Shown here in pieces: positions 23,345 to 31,383 of a stretch of 34,492 nucleotides of DNA. The stretch is from an uncultured Treponema sp. (GTDB lineage: Bacteria > Spirochaetota > Spirochaetia > Treponematales > Treponemataceae): contig CALHVG010000024.1 in the NCBI GenBank assembly GCA_938039145.1, forward strand, positions 1 to 34,492, in the 5' to 3' direction. The notes under the pieces are model-generated. The model did no database searches. It had not been told where the DNA came from and saw only the letters and a program-made list of their open reading frames with translations. The translations under genes and the position numbers were made by a program. Each line of letters starts with the position of its first letter. Position 1 is the first letter of the stretch.

Positions 23345-24280
23345 CTATATAAAAAGCAGACTGGTCGCCTTTTCATAGAGGAATCTTACGTCCTCTTCCT
23401 TCAAATCAATGTAGGTGCAGTCGGCGCATATCTTTTTTCCGTTTTCGTCCTCGTAAATGGAATCCGCCTTTATTCGAACCCTTATGTCACGTGTCATGGC
23501 TACAGAGGCTCTTAGAACGAACGAAATTTTTATCCAATACTCATCGCCTGCGCAAATCGAAACCGAATCGTTTTTCAAAAGCCCAAGGACAAGCCGCTCG
23601 TGGTTCAAAAATACAATATCAAGATTGAGCCTGTCTTTCTTTGCGACAACCGCCTTTTTTCCCTCATCGACCAAATAACGGCATACATTCACCAGCTGAA
23701 TTCCGTTCCCCGCCCTTCCCGTCTTCTTTGCCTCAAGCACAAACTTTTCAAGATAAGACTTTGCTTCTTCCTGCCTTTCAAGCGGAATCGAGTTCCATGC
23801 GGGACGAACAAAAAACTGAAAACCTTCAGCGGGAAGGCACGAAAGAAACGAATCCTCCTCGTTTTCAGAAGTATAAAATTTTGCGGAAAAATCGTATTTT
23901 TGTTCCACGGGAACGTCTTCAATTCGGCTTATCTCCTTAGGAACGACCAACGCAGGCCCTGAACTTACTTTTTTCATCTCCGAAACAAAAAAAAGCCCCA
24001 CGCTGTTAAAATAAAATTCAACCTTAACTTTTTTTCCCAGAAAAGCCTCAACATTTTTGGGAACGTTCATCAAAAGGATTATGCCTTCTTTTAGAACGGA
24101 AATCTGCTCGGACTTTATAGCAACGGGAAAAACCACCGAAGAAAGAGGACGGATAGTTTCCGATTCCGACGGGGAAATTCCGTTTTCCTCAAGCGGAGTA
24201 ACGGTTACGGGAACGTTTCCATCGATAAGATATTGAAGAACCAGTTCCCTTTCGATTCCTGAAAGAACTTTTTTTTCCAT
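23345..24280 (-). CDS. Conserved protein with PilZ-like C-terminal region
   Basis: The 311-residue protein has no signal peptide. The N-terminal half (about residues 15-125) is beta-rich and resembles YcgR-type N-domains (EGIILLMNVPKNVEAFLGKKVKVEFYFNSVGLFFVSEM). A middle helical segment (LERQEEAKSYLEKFVLEAKK) follows. The C-terminal part (DIRVRIKADSIYEDENGKKICADCTYIDLKEEDVRFLYEKA) has the length and ending of a PilZ domain, but the canonical RxxxR and DxSxxG signature is degenerate, so c-di-GMP binding is doubtful. Treponemes are motile, so a YcgR-like flagellar role is possible but is inference. It starts 15 bases downstream of the lipoprotein gene, so the two are probably co-transcribed. 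No further identification is possible by eye. Confidence 0.7.
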   Translation of the reverse strand: MEKKVLSGIERELVLQYLIDGNVPVTVTPLEENGISPSESETIRPLSSVVFPVAIKSEQISVLKEGIILLMNVPKNVEAFLGKKVKVEFYFNSVGLFFVSEMKKVSSGPALVVPKEISRIEDVPVEQKYDFSAKFYTSENEEDSFLSCLPAEGFQFFVRPAWNSIPLERQEEAKSYLEKFVLEAKKTGRAGNGIQLVNVCRYLVDEGKKAVVAKKDRLNLDIVFLNHERLVLGLLKNDSVSICAGDEYWIKISFVLRASVAMTRDIRVRIKADSIYEDENGKKICADCTYIDLKEEDVRFLYEKATSLLFI

Positions 24281-24295
24281 GGAAAGCCCCCCTTT

Positions 24296-24994
24296 CTATT
24301 TTCCGTTCCATTTTATGACGGCTATTTGGTCTATAATCGGTTTTTCCTTTGACGAGCAAAGCCTTACATCCACGCTTCCTTCGGCGCAGAAAAAACGCAC
24401 CGGAACAAGGATGGAATCCTCGTCCACAAAAGGTTTTCCGTAAAGCCAGGACGTAAAAAGCCTTGCCTCTTTTTTATCAGTTTTTTGGGATTCGTTTTTT
24501 TCTTCCAACGGAAAATTTGTTCCGAAAAAATCCTTCCAGCCGTTTTCCACATCAGACTTGAAAAGCGCAAGGAAAAACAGAGAATTTTTCTCGACTTTTT
24601 CTTCCGGGAACTTCCACATTGAAATCTGCTCGGAAAACTCATCAAAAAAAGCCCTGTGCTCTTTTGAAAGCGAGGATGTGTCAAGGCTTCCGAAGCCCGG
24701 AAGTTCAGGGTAAATCGGGTCGGGAAGATAGTCGCCATGCACCGCACAAAGCATAACGGGCGAAAGTTTAGAATTTTCGTCAACGGCTTTATTTTTCGAA
24801 ATATCCCTAAGAAGGCGGACGCTCTCCAGCTCCCTCGTCCACACAAGATTCCTCTCCTTCTCTTCGGTAAGGGAACGGAGCGTGTCTTCGTTCAGATATA
24901 CAATTTCCGAACTATGCCCCTGCGAACAGGAAATCAATAAAGCGGACGGAATCGATAAAATCAGAAAAAAAACAAGAAATTTCACGGATTTCAC
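24296..24994 (-). CDS. Hypothetical lipoprotein
   Basis: The 232-residue protein starts with KSVKFLVFFLILSIPSALLISC, a clear lipoprotein signal with lipobox LLISC (Cys23). The mature part is mixed alpha/beta and highly charged, with no motif I recognise. Notable stretches are VMLCAVHGDYLPDPIYPELP and a C-terminal block (ILVPVRFFCAEGSVDVRLCSSKEKPIIDQIAVIKWNGK) that could be a small beta domain. It lies 15 bases upstream of the PilZ-like gene and is probably in the same transcript; the pairing hints at an envelope role but gives no function. Confidence 0.8.
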   Translation of the reverse strand: MKSVKFLVFFLILSIPSALLISCSQGHSSEIVYLNEDTLRSLTEEKERNLVWTRELESVRLLRDISKNKAVDENSKLSPVMLCAVHGDYLPDPIYPELPGFGSLDTSSLSKEHRAFFDEFSEQISMWKFPEEKVEKNSLFFLALFKSDVENGWKDFFGTNFPLEEKNESQKTDKKEARLFTSWLYGKPFVDEDSILVPVRFFCAEGSVDVRLCSSKEKPIIDQIAVIKWNGK

Positions 24995-25080
24995 AAGAAG
25001 GATTTTATCACATTAGAGGGAATAAAAAAAGTCTGCGCATTGTCTTGCGTAAAATCCAAGCAAAAATGAAAAATCGAACG

Positions 25081-25893
25081 CTATTTTTTTAGAGACAAAT
25101 GCACCATCTTCACCATATTAAGCCGGTCGGAAACAAGCATGCTGATTTTTGTGAAAATCTTTACGCCCGATTTGTCGATATATTTGTAATAGCCTTCTTC
25201 CGAAAGGACTTTTACGTTTTTTCCTATTTTTGCTGCAAGCTCCGAGGCGGAATCGACATAAAAAAACATTTTTGCATCCTCATGTCCCACCTGCTTCATG
25301 TATTTTTTCCGCATCATGTTCATGCCGCTTTTGTTCACAGTATCGAAGACGACTTCTATGTCGCCGTAAGAAGCCAGCATTCTTAAAAGCGAAACGACTT
25401 TTTCTTCCTCAAAATAATAGAAAAGTCCGCTTGCCGTAACAAGGATTGGAGCATCGTTTTCCTTGGAACGAACTTCCTTTATCCAAAAATCCGAGAAAGC
25501 GTCTCCTTTAAGGTAGATTTCCCGTTCAGATTCCGGAAGCAAAGTTTTCCTGTATTCAATAACATCGGGTAAATCGACATCGTACCAGCGAGTTTTTTCG
25601 TTGTCGTTTCTGTTGAACGTTGTCTCAAGCCCACAGCCCAGCTGAACCACGCAGGCGTTCGGCTTACGTTCCAGAAAGTTTTTTATGTATCTATCCATAT
25701 TTGAAGAACGAGACGCCGACGCAAGAAGAGTGTACTGCGTCTGCCCGTCGTTTTCTATCATGCCGGAAGGAAGCTTGTCTTTTAAAGAAAGTGCCTTTTT
25801 ATCATAAAGAATAGCGGGGCATTTTTCACTTGCATAGATTCTTCCAAGCATGGGAATAAAAAGCGTATCTTCAACAACACCTAACTCTGACAT
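25081..25893 (-). CDS. SAM-dependent methyltransferase, leucine carboxyl methyltransferase family
   Basis: This 270-residue cytoplasmic enzyme is of the LCM/TcmP type. The SAM-binding core is NACVVQLGCGLETTFNR near residue 80-96, followed by the acidic WYDVDLPDVIEYRK (which binds the SAM ribose) and LVTASGLFYYFEEEKV, the family's hallmark after strand 4. The RSSNMDRYIKNFL segment upstream matches the LCM cap region. Bacterial members act on small molecules such as polyketides; the substrate here cannot be inferred. It is monocistronic as far as seen, with 187 bases to the next gene upstream (galT end at 26056) and 86 bases downstream to the lipoprotein gene. It could be acquired, but composition is not clearly different. 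Confidence 0.88.
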   Translation of the reverse strand: MSELGVVEDTLFIPMLGRIYASEKCPAILYDKKALSLKDKLPSGMIENDGQTQYTLLASASRSSNMDRYIKNFLERKPNACVVQLGCGLETTFNRNDNEKTRWYDVDLPDVIEYRKTLLPESEREIYLKGDAFSDFWIKEVRSKENDAPILVTASGLFYYFEEEKVVSLLRMLASYGDIEVVFDTVNKSGMNMMRKKYMKQVGHEDAKMFFYVDSASELAAKIGKNVKVLSEEGYYKYIDKSGVKIFTKISMLVSDRLNMVKMVHLSLKK

Positions 25894-26055
25894 GACGATT
25901 CCTCCGTTTTTTGCTCGCCGAGCTAAATATATGCTTTCAGTCTAGCATTTTCATAAAAACAATGAAAGCAGCTCATAAAAACAAAATCCAAGTCTTCAGT
26001 GCAAAAGCCGCTTAGTTTTTCGAGAGCCGTTTTTTTCCTCTTGCGATGGAAAATC

Positions 26056-27573
26056 CTATAAAACATTAAGGAAACGCTCGAATCCTTTTATCCCCTCTTC
26101 CGTCTGCTTGTATACTCCTGCGTCCCAAAGAACTTTTAGAAACACATTTCCAATCTCCGCCTTCAGGATTCCATCGATGTTTTCAGGCGAAAGGTCGGAT
26201 TTTTTGTATTTGGGAAGAAAGTTTTTAACCCATTCGGAATGTGCTTTTATTTCGGGAACGGATTCCACATCGATTCCTTCAAGAATTGAGGATTTCACTT
26301 TTTCCATCTCGGATTTTAGGCGGCTTGGAAGAATCGCAAGTCCCATGACCTCGATAAGACCGATATTTTCCTTTTTTATGTGGTGGAGTTCCTTGTGAGG
26401 ATGATACACTCCAAGCGGATGCTCTTCCGTCGTGATGTTGTTCCTTAAAACAAGATCAAGCACATAGCCATCATCGCACAGTGATGCGATGGGTGTTATC
26501 GTGTTGTGAGGAATTCCGTCCGTCTCGGAAAAGACGAATGATTCTTTGTCCGTATGGTTTTTCCAGACTGAAAGAATATGGCTTGCAAGTTCCATTATGC
26601 TGTTCCTGTTTTTTGAGACAAGGCGGATTACGCTCATCGGCCATTTTACAATTCCCGAACGAACATCATCGAATCCTTTTACGGAAAATTCTTTCAGGAA
26701 CGGGGCTTTGTTCAATGCAAAAGTATACGAGCCGCCCTGAAAATGCTCGTGGGCAAGGATTGAACCGCCCACAATCGGAAGGTCGGCGTTAGAGCCTATT
26801 ATGTAATGCGGAAAAATATCCAAAAAATCAAGAAGTTTTTTGAATGTCGAAGCGTTGATTGTCATCGGCGTGTGCGCGCTGTTCAGCACAATGCAATGCT
26901 CGTTGTAATAGACGTACGGAGAATATTGAAGGAACCATTCTTCCCCGTCAAGAACCAAAGGAATAAGGCGAATGTTGTTCCTTGCAGGGTGGTCAAGCCT
27001 ACCTGCGTAGCCTTCGTTTTCAGGGCATAAAAGACATCTTGGATATGTCGCCTTTTTTTCGGTTTTTGCAAGGGCTATATCCCTTGGATCTTTTTCGGGC
27101 TTCGAGAGGTTTATAGTAATGTCCAAATCTCCGAATTCCGTCTCGTGCTTCCAGCTTATGTCCTTTTTGACCCTGTAAGTCTTTATATAGTTTGAATCGC
27201 GGCTCTGCCTGTAGTAGTAGTCTGTCGCCTCTTTTGGAGAGACAGCGTACTTTTCCCAAAACAGCCTTTGGACTTCGGAAGGTCTGGGCATAAGAATATC
27301 CATAATTTTTGCGTCGAAAATGTCCCTGAAAGCGACAGTGTTCTGCTTTATAAGACCTTTTTCATATGCAATGTTGCAAAGAAAATCCACGATTTCTTCA
27401 AGGGAATCTGAACTTTCAAAAGTCTTTTTAAAAACCTCAAAGCCGCTTTCAGGTCCGCCAATCCCGAACAGTTCAAAAAAACGGTTCTTGCAATATGAAA
27501 TGTCCTTGTCTTCGATTAAAGCCGTATCAAGTCCGTACGATATAAGCCTGTAGATTCCTTCGGTAAGATTCAT
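26056..27573 (-). CDS. galT: UDP-glucose-hexose-1-phosphate uridylyltransferase, class II (Firmicutes type)
   Basis: This enzyme exchanges galactose-1-phosphate with UDP-glucose in the Leloir pathway. The 505-residue length and sequence fit the long class II GalT found mainly in Firmicutes, not the ~350-residue class I enzyme. Evidence includes MNLTEGIYRLISYGL at the N-terminus, LMPRPSEVQRLFWEKY, CLLCPENEGYAGRLDHPARNN, ILAHEHFQGGSYTFAL (the nucleophile His region, around residue 290) and GVYHPHKELHHIKKENIGLIEVMG. ATG 27573 is preferred over the longer frame to 27624, because AGGAGA lies just upstream and family proteins start there. The gap to galK is 26 bases. It is the last gene of the galactose operon. 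The class II form suggests acquisition from Firmicutes sharing the same gut or oral niche, by inference. Confidence 0.95.
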   Translation of the reverse strand: MNLTEGIYRLISYGLDTALIEDKDISYCKNRFFELFGIGGPESGFEVFKKTFESSDSLEEIVDFLCNIAYEKGLIKQNTVAFRDIFDAKIMDILMPRPSEVQRLFWEKYAVSPKEATDYYYRQSRDSNYIKTYRVKKDISWKHETEFGDLDITINLSKPEKDPRDIALAKTEKKATYPRCLLCPENEGYAGRLDHPARNNIRLIPLVLDGEEWFLQYSPYVYYNEHCIVLNSAHTPMTINASTFKKLLDFLDIFPHYIIGSNADLPIVGGSILAHEHFQGGSYTFALNKAPFLKEFSVKGFDDVRSGIVKWPMSVIRLVSKNRNSIMELASHILSVWKNHTDKESFVFSETDGIPHNTITPIASLCDDGYVLDLVLRNNITTEEHPLGVYHPHKELHHIKKENIGLIEVMGLAILPSRLKSEMEKVKSSILEGIDVESVPEIKAHSEWVKNFLPKYKKSDLSPENIDGILKAEIGNVFLKVLWDAGVYKQTEEGIKGFERFLNVL

Positions 27574-27599
27574 GCTGTTTCTCCTGAAAGTCTTTGTAA

Positions 27600-28880
27600 T
27601 CATATGACATTTACGCTGCCGCACGGTCTTATCTTTAGTGTATGGCAGGAGCCTTTGTCAAAAACTGCCTCGATGTTTTCCCTGTAAGTCGGGACAAAAT
27701 CATTTTTGACGAAAGCCTGTATAGTTCCTGCAAAACCGCCTCCGTGAACCCGTGCGACACCATTTCCGTCTTCAAGCAGATGCTCGCTTAGCGCAAGGGC
27801 AAGGGAAATGTTTTGGATTTCAGGGTGCTTTGTTGAATATATGTTCTGCAGGAACTTGAAAGAACTGTTTCCCGATTTTTTTATAAAATGAAGAAAGCCT
27901 TCAAAATCGTTTTTTTCAAGGCAATCGGAAATACTAGAAACGTTTTCTTCCTCGGTAAAAAAATGTATCGCCCTCAATATAGCCCTGTCGGAGCAGGTTT
28001 TCCGAAGTTCTGCGATGTTCTCATAAAAATCGTATGAATCCACATTCCTTAAATGCGTTTTTTTGAAAAAAGATGCGACCGTTTTCATCTCTTTTGGAAT
28101 GGCGGCATATTCGTCCGTAAGGTCTGCATGACTTCCCTTAGTGTCAACGATACAGAGCGTAGAACCGAAGCGCTCGAAATCTACATCGATTTTTTTCACA
28201 AGCGGATTTTCGGGGTCTTTAAAATCAATGGTGATAAGCCCTCCGGTGCTGCTTGCAATCTGATCCAAAAGACCTGAAGGCTTTCCAAAATATACGTTCT
28301 CTGCGAATTTGGAGATTTTTGCGATTTCCGTAGGATGTATTTTTCCGCCGTTGAAAAAATAATTCACAATAGTTCCGACGGCGTTCTCGAATGCGGCGGA
28401 AGACGAAAGTCCCGAACCTTGAAGAACGCTGCTTGTCATGTAGCAGTCAAAGCCGCCGATTTCAAAGCCGTTTTCCTTCATTCCGGAAAGAATTCCCTTT
28501 ATGAGGGCGACCGTAGTTCCTTCTTCCTGCTTAACAATCTCAAGATACCTTGAGTCTATGCGGAACGGCTCATAGCCTTCCGAGATTACGCACACCGTAT
28601 GAGAACTGTTTTTTGCCGCTACGCACAAAACGTCCATGTTTACGGCAGCGGCAACAGCCATTCCGTGCTGATGGTCTGTATGGTTTCCTGAAATTTCGCT
28701 TCGCCCCGGACTTGAAAAAATAGACACATCTTTTGAAGAAAAGTTTTTTTCAAACTGCGCAAGGATTCCCAAAAATCGCTTTCTTTGGGCAAAAATCATG
28801 TCCGCATCGACATAAAGGCTCTTTAGTTTTCCGTCCAATCCGCCGCTTTCGATTGTTTTTCTGATTTCGTCGATATTCAT
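27600..28880 (-). CDS. galK: Galactokinase
   Basis: This enzyme phosphorylates galactose to galactose-1-phosphate with ATP. The 426-residue GHMP kinase has all three family motifs. GRSEISGNHTDHQHG, near residue 60, is the galactokinase signature in the variant form seen in a Firmicutes-type branch (most have GEHTDY). GSGLSSSAAFE, near residue 155, is the ATP-binding loop. VHGGGFAGTIQAF lies near residue 385. An Asp in CIVDTKGSHADLTDEY fits the catalytic region. It sits between the alpha-galactosidase gene (69 bases upstream) and galT (26 bases downstream). No galE or aldose epimerase is in the window, so the pathway must be completed elsewhere. Confidence 0.96.
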   Translation of the reverse strand: MNIDEIRKTIESGGLDGKLKSLYVDADMIFAQRKRFLGILAQFEKNFSSKDVSIFSSPGRSEISGNHTDHQHGMAVAAAVNMDVLCVAAKNSSHTVCVISEGYEPFRIDSRYLEIVKQEEGTTVALIKGILSGMKENGFEIGGFDCYMTSSVLQGSGLSSSAAFENAVGTIVNYFFNGGKIHPTEIAKISKFAENVYFGKPSGLLDQIASSTGGLITIDFKDPENPLVKKIDVDFERFGSTLCIVDTKGSHADLTDEYAAIPKEMKTVASFFKKTHLRNVDSYDFYENIAELRKTCSDRAILRAIHFFTEEENVSSISDCLEKNDFEGFLHFIKKSGNSSFKFLQNIYSTKHPEIQNISLALALSEHLLEDGNGVARVHGGGFAGTIQAFVKNDFVPTYRENIEAVFDKGSCHTLKIRPCGSVNVI

Positions 28881-28949
28881 GCATTATCTCCAAAGATTCT
28901 TAGTTTTCCGTAAACATTTTCTCCGAATATGCGCCAAGGTCTTGCATTT

Positions 28950-30560
28950 TTAAAGTTCATGCAAAACGCCTTTTTCGATGTCGTACAGGACAGAAGTCTT
29001 TTTTCCGTCCAGTTCATAATCAATTTCGATAGAATTTTTCTTTGTCCGAAATCCGATTGCATTCCCATTTCTGAAAAGATTCAAAGCCTCTTGCAAAACC
29101 TTTTTCTGTTCCGTGCCGTAAGAAGCAGGATTGTCGCTCGTAAGAAAAAGGCTTCCAAAAAGCGCGTTTATCGTAACCAAGGCTTTTTTCTGTTCGGGCG
29201 AAAGTTTTACGTTCTCGTCCCGAAGAACGAACACGTCCGGATCGTTCAAAAATGCCCTTCCGTTAAAAAAACTTCTGTAGATTGTGTTCCGAATAGTGAT
29301 TTTCGTGGAAATTCTTTCACGATGAAGATGCCTCATGTACCATACATCGTCGAACATGAGCGAGACATCAGGACCGATTCTAAGATAGTCGAAAACCTCG
29401 CAGGAATTGGACGGTACTGCACCGCAGCCAAGAATCAGTTTTTCCCCAAGAATGCTCCTCAACAAAGAATATGCCTTTTGGGCAGTCTGCGCCCTTGAAA
29501 GCCCTTTGAGAGGAACAAGATTTATCGCATAAAGAAAATCCAGTTTGAAAAAATCAAAGCCCAAATCAAGATAGAAAGAAAGAAACTTTTTTATGTACGA
29601 AACCGCATCCGGAACATCAAGATTTAGCGCATAAAAACCGCTCCAGTTTGCACCGGCTTTCAACGGCTTTCCGTTCTTTTTGCTGACAAACCATTCAGGG
29701 TGGGCTTTGAACACGTTCGATTTTTTTTCAGCAGCAAAAGGCGCAAGCCATATTCCTGCCTTCATGCCTTTACTGTGGATTTTTTCTACAAGCGGTTTAA
29801 GCCCGTTCGGGAATTTTTTTGAATCAACATCAAGCCAATCGCCGACATAAGTTTCGTAGCCGTCATCAATCTGAAAAAGCTCAAAATCGGGCGAAGAATA
29901 CTCAAGTGCTTTTTCAATTATATTTTCGTTTATATTCTGATAATGGTTGTACCAGCTTGTATAGCCGAAAAGTTTTTTTGTGGAAGGTTTCTTGAAAAAA
30001 CTGAAATACATTTCCATGCCTTTTTCGATTTCGTTCGAAATAACGTAATCAAAAACAAGCGTGTTCTTTCCCGCCTCAAGCCGAATATTTTCAACATCGC
30101 TTTTCAAAAGAAGAAAATTCTTTTTTTTATGATGTTCTATTATAAGATAGGCTGTTTTATAGTTCAGGTTCCCGATAAAAAGCGGATTTTTACCCTTTAT
30201 GTAACTTACGTCGTATCCGTGAAAGGCATTTTTTTTGTACTCGTAAAAATACGAATCCCCGTACTGCAAAAGTGCAAACGTATTTTTTATCGGAGGGAAA
30301 ATGCTTTTTGCATCCTTCAGCCGATTGTTATATCCGTACTCAAAACTGTCCGTCCACGACTGATAGCCGTTCACAAAAAAAAGGTCATCTTTTCGGTAAG
30401 CGTGAAAAATCTCCTGAACGGCGGCAACAAGATTAATGTCCGCTTTTGCTTTTACTTCGACCTTTGTTCTGTTTTCCTCCGTGGAAAAAATCAGCTCCAA
30501 GTCTTCGTTGCTTTTTTCCGTTACTTTAGCGCAGCCGGAAACTTTATAAACAATGTACAT
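28950..30560 (-). CDS. Glycoside hydrolase family 36 alpha-galactosidase
   Basis: The 536-residue enzyme should hydrolyse terminal alpha-1,6-galactose from melibiose, raffinose and similar sugars. There is no signal peptide, so the substrate must be imported. An N-terminal beta-sandwich (residues 1-200) precedes the TIM barrel. Barrel signatures are GYTSWYNHYQNINE, FQIDDGYETYVGDW, MKAGIWLAPFAAEKKSNVF and FFKLDFLYA (Asp nucleophile, near residue 335). RIGPDVSLMFDD provides the acid/base Asp near 395. A small C-terminal beta domain ends it. It is shorter than the common ~700-residue GH36 enzymes, mainly through a smaller N-terminal domain. It starts 10 bases after the TetR gene ends and is followed by galK and galT, which would process the released galactose. 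GH31-like activity on another alpha-galactoside is a lesser possibility. Confidence 0.9.
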   Translation of the reverse strand: MYIVYKVSGCAKVTEKSNEDLELIFSTEENRTKVEVKAKADINLVAAVQEIFHAYRKDDLFFVNGYQSWTDSFEYGYNNRLKDAKSIFPPIKNTFALLQYGDSYFYEYKKNAFHGYDVSYIKGKNPLFIGNLNYKTAYLIIEHHKKKNFLLLKSDVENIRLEAGKNTLVFDYVISNEIEKGMEMYFSFFKKPSTKKLFGYTSWYNHYQNINENIIEKALEYSSPDFELFQIDDGYETYVGDWLDVDSKKFPNGLKPLVEKIHSKGMKAGIWLAPFAAEKKSNVFKAHPEWFVSKKNGKPLKAGANWSGFYALNLDVPDAVSYIKKFLSFYLDLGFDFFKLDFLYAINLVPLKGLSRAQTAQKAYSLLRSILGEKLILGCGAVPSNSCEVFDYLRIGPDVSLMFDDVWYMRHLHRERISTKITIRNTIYRSFFNGRAFLNDPDVFVLRDENVKLSPEQKKALVTINALFGSLFLTSDNPASYGTEQKKVLQEALNLFRNGNAIGFRTKKNSIEIDYELDGKKTSVLYDIEKGVLHEL

Positions 30561-30570
30561 ATCTTTGTCC

Positions 30571-31176
30571 TTATTTTTTTAGCGCATTCAGAATAAGGCT
30601 TACAAGCTGCTCTATCTCTTTTTTTCTGTCGATTTCCTGATCCTGCGAAAGAACGGCGGGTTTTGAAAGATATTTACACAGATTCAAAAGCGAATGTGTT
30701 GTCGCATAATAAAATGTTCTCAAATCTTCTATTTCGTAAACGGTGCCGTCGTAGCGTCCTTTTTCGTACGCCTTAGTGTAAACTTCGTAGAACTGTTTTA
30801 CTCTGTCCTCGTATTCTTGAAGAACCGTGTCGGCTTCCATAAGAAGATACGCGTCAAGCTGATTTACAAATCTGAAATATTCAGGGTGGGAAGCAAAAAG
30901 TTTAGGAAACACCATGTAGAACGCTTCAAGCTGCCTTGCACCGGAAATCTTTTCGTCAAAGTCAAAATAATATTCAAAAATCTCTTTAGCAAAGTTTGCC
31001 GAAACCTTTATTACGATGTTCTGCTTTTTTTTGAAATAACGGTATAGGGTCGCTTCCCCGATTCCAACCTGCTTTGCTATGTCGGACATCGTAACATTCA
31101 TTATAGAATCTTTAAGGAAAAGAGACGTGCTTTCCTTTATGATGAAATTCATAGTGTTGTCTTTCAACTTATTCAC
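30571..31176 (-). CDS. TetR-family transcriptional regulator
   Basis: The 201-residue regulator has an N-terminal TetR helix-turn-helix (MNVTMSDIAKQVGIGEATLYRYFKKKQNIV, residues about 26-55) and an all-helical ligand-binding C-terminus (FRFVNQLDAYLLMEADTV...). It is the first gene of the alpha-galactoside operon, 10 bases before the GH36 gene, so it most likely represses its own operon and is released by a sugar or a metabolite. TetR regulators of sugar operons are less common than LacI or AraC types. The start is GTG 31176; ATG 31152 (MNFIIKEST) is an alternative with a weaker upstream context. Confidence 0.9.
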   Translation of the reverse strand: MNKLKDNTMNFIIKESTSLFLKDSIMNVTMSDIAKQVGIGEATLYRYFKKKQNIVIKVSANFAKEIFEYYFDFDEKISGARQLEAFYMVFPKLFASHPEYFRFVNQLDAYLLMEADTVLQEYEDRVKQFYEVYTKAYEKGRYDGTVYEIEDLRTFYYATTHSLLNLCKYLSKPAVLSQDQEIDRKKEIEQLVSLILNALKK

Positions 31177-31238
31177 CGAACAGCCCCCGTCTTATTCCTG
31201 ATAGCTATATTATAAACCTTAAAGAATACGTATAAAAA

Positions 31239-31266
31239 ATGATACAACAGATTCAGTGATTGTCAA
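31239..31266 (-). promoter_or_regulatory. Promoter of the TetR-galactoside operon
   Basis: On the minus strand, TTGACA (31266-31261) and TATCAT (31244-31239) are 16 bases apart. Just downstream, two 8-bp palindromes, ATACGTAT (31226-31233) and ATAGCTAT (31201-31208), have centres 25 bases apart and are candidates for the TetR operator; this is only positional evidence. Confidence 0.65.
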
Positions 31267-31323
31267 TATAAATTCTGAAATGTAAAAGCGACTGTGCGCA
31301 AAACATACAAGGTTTAGAGTTTT

Positions 31324-31376
31324 AGGATGGACACATAAACGGGCTCGAATTAACGATGCCCGTATATGCCCATCCT
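31324..31376 (-). terminator. Compound hairpin after the large surface-protein gene
   Basis: An outer pair AGGATGG (31324-31330) with CCATCCT (31370-31376) encloses an inner pair ACGGGC (31339-31344) with GCCCGT (31358-31363). It starts 8 bases beyond the stop codon at 31384. No strong T-run follows, so it may be a weak terminator or a 3' stabiliser. Confidence 0.5.
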
Positions 31377-31383
31377 GACTATA

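Noticed and set aside
23345..24280. Firm assignment as a c-di-GMP-binding PilZ effector
   Set aside because: The overall shape fits, but the RxxxR and DxSxxG motifs are not clearly present, so only PilZ-like is claimed.
25980..26050. Terminator hairpin after galT
   Set aside because: AAAAGCCGCTTAG and CGAGAGCCGTTTTT look alike but do not form a continuous complementary stem.
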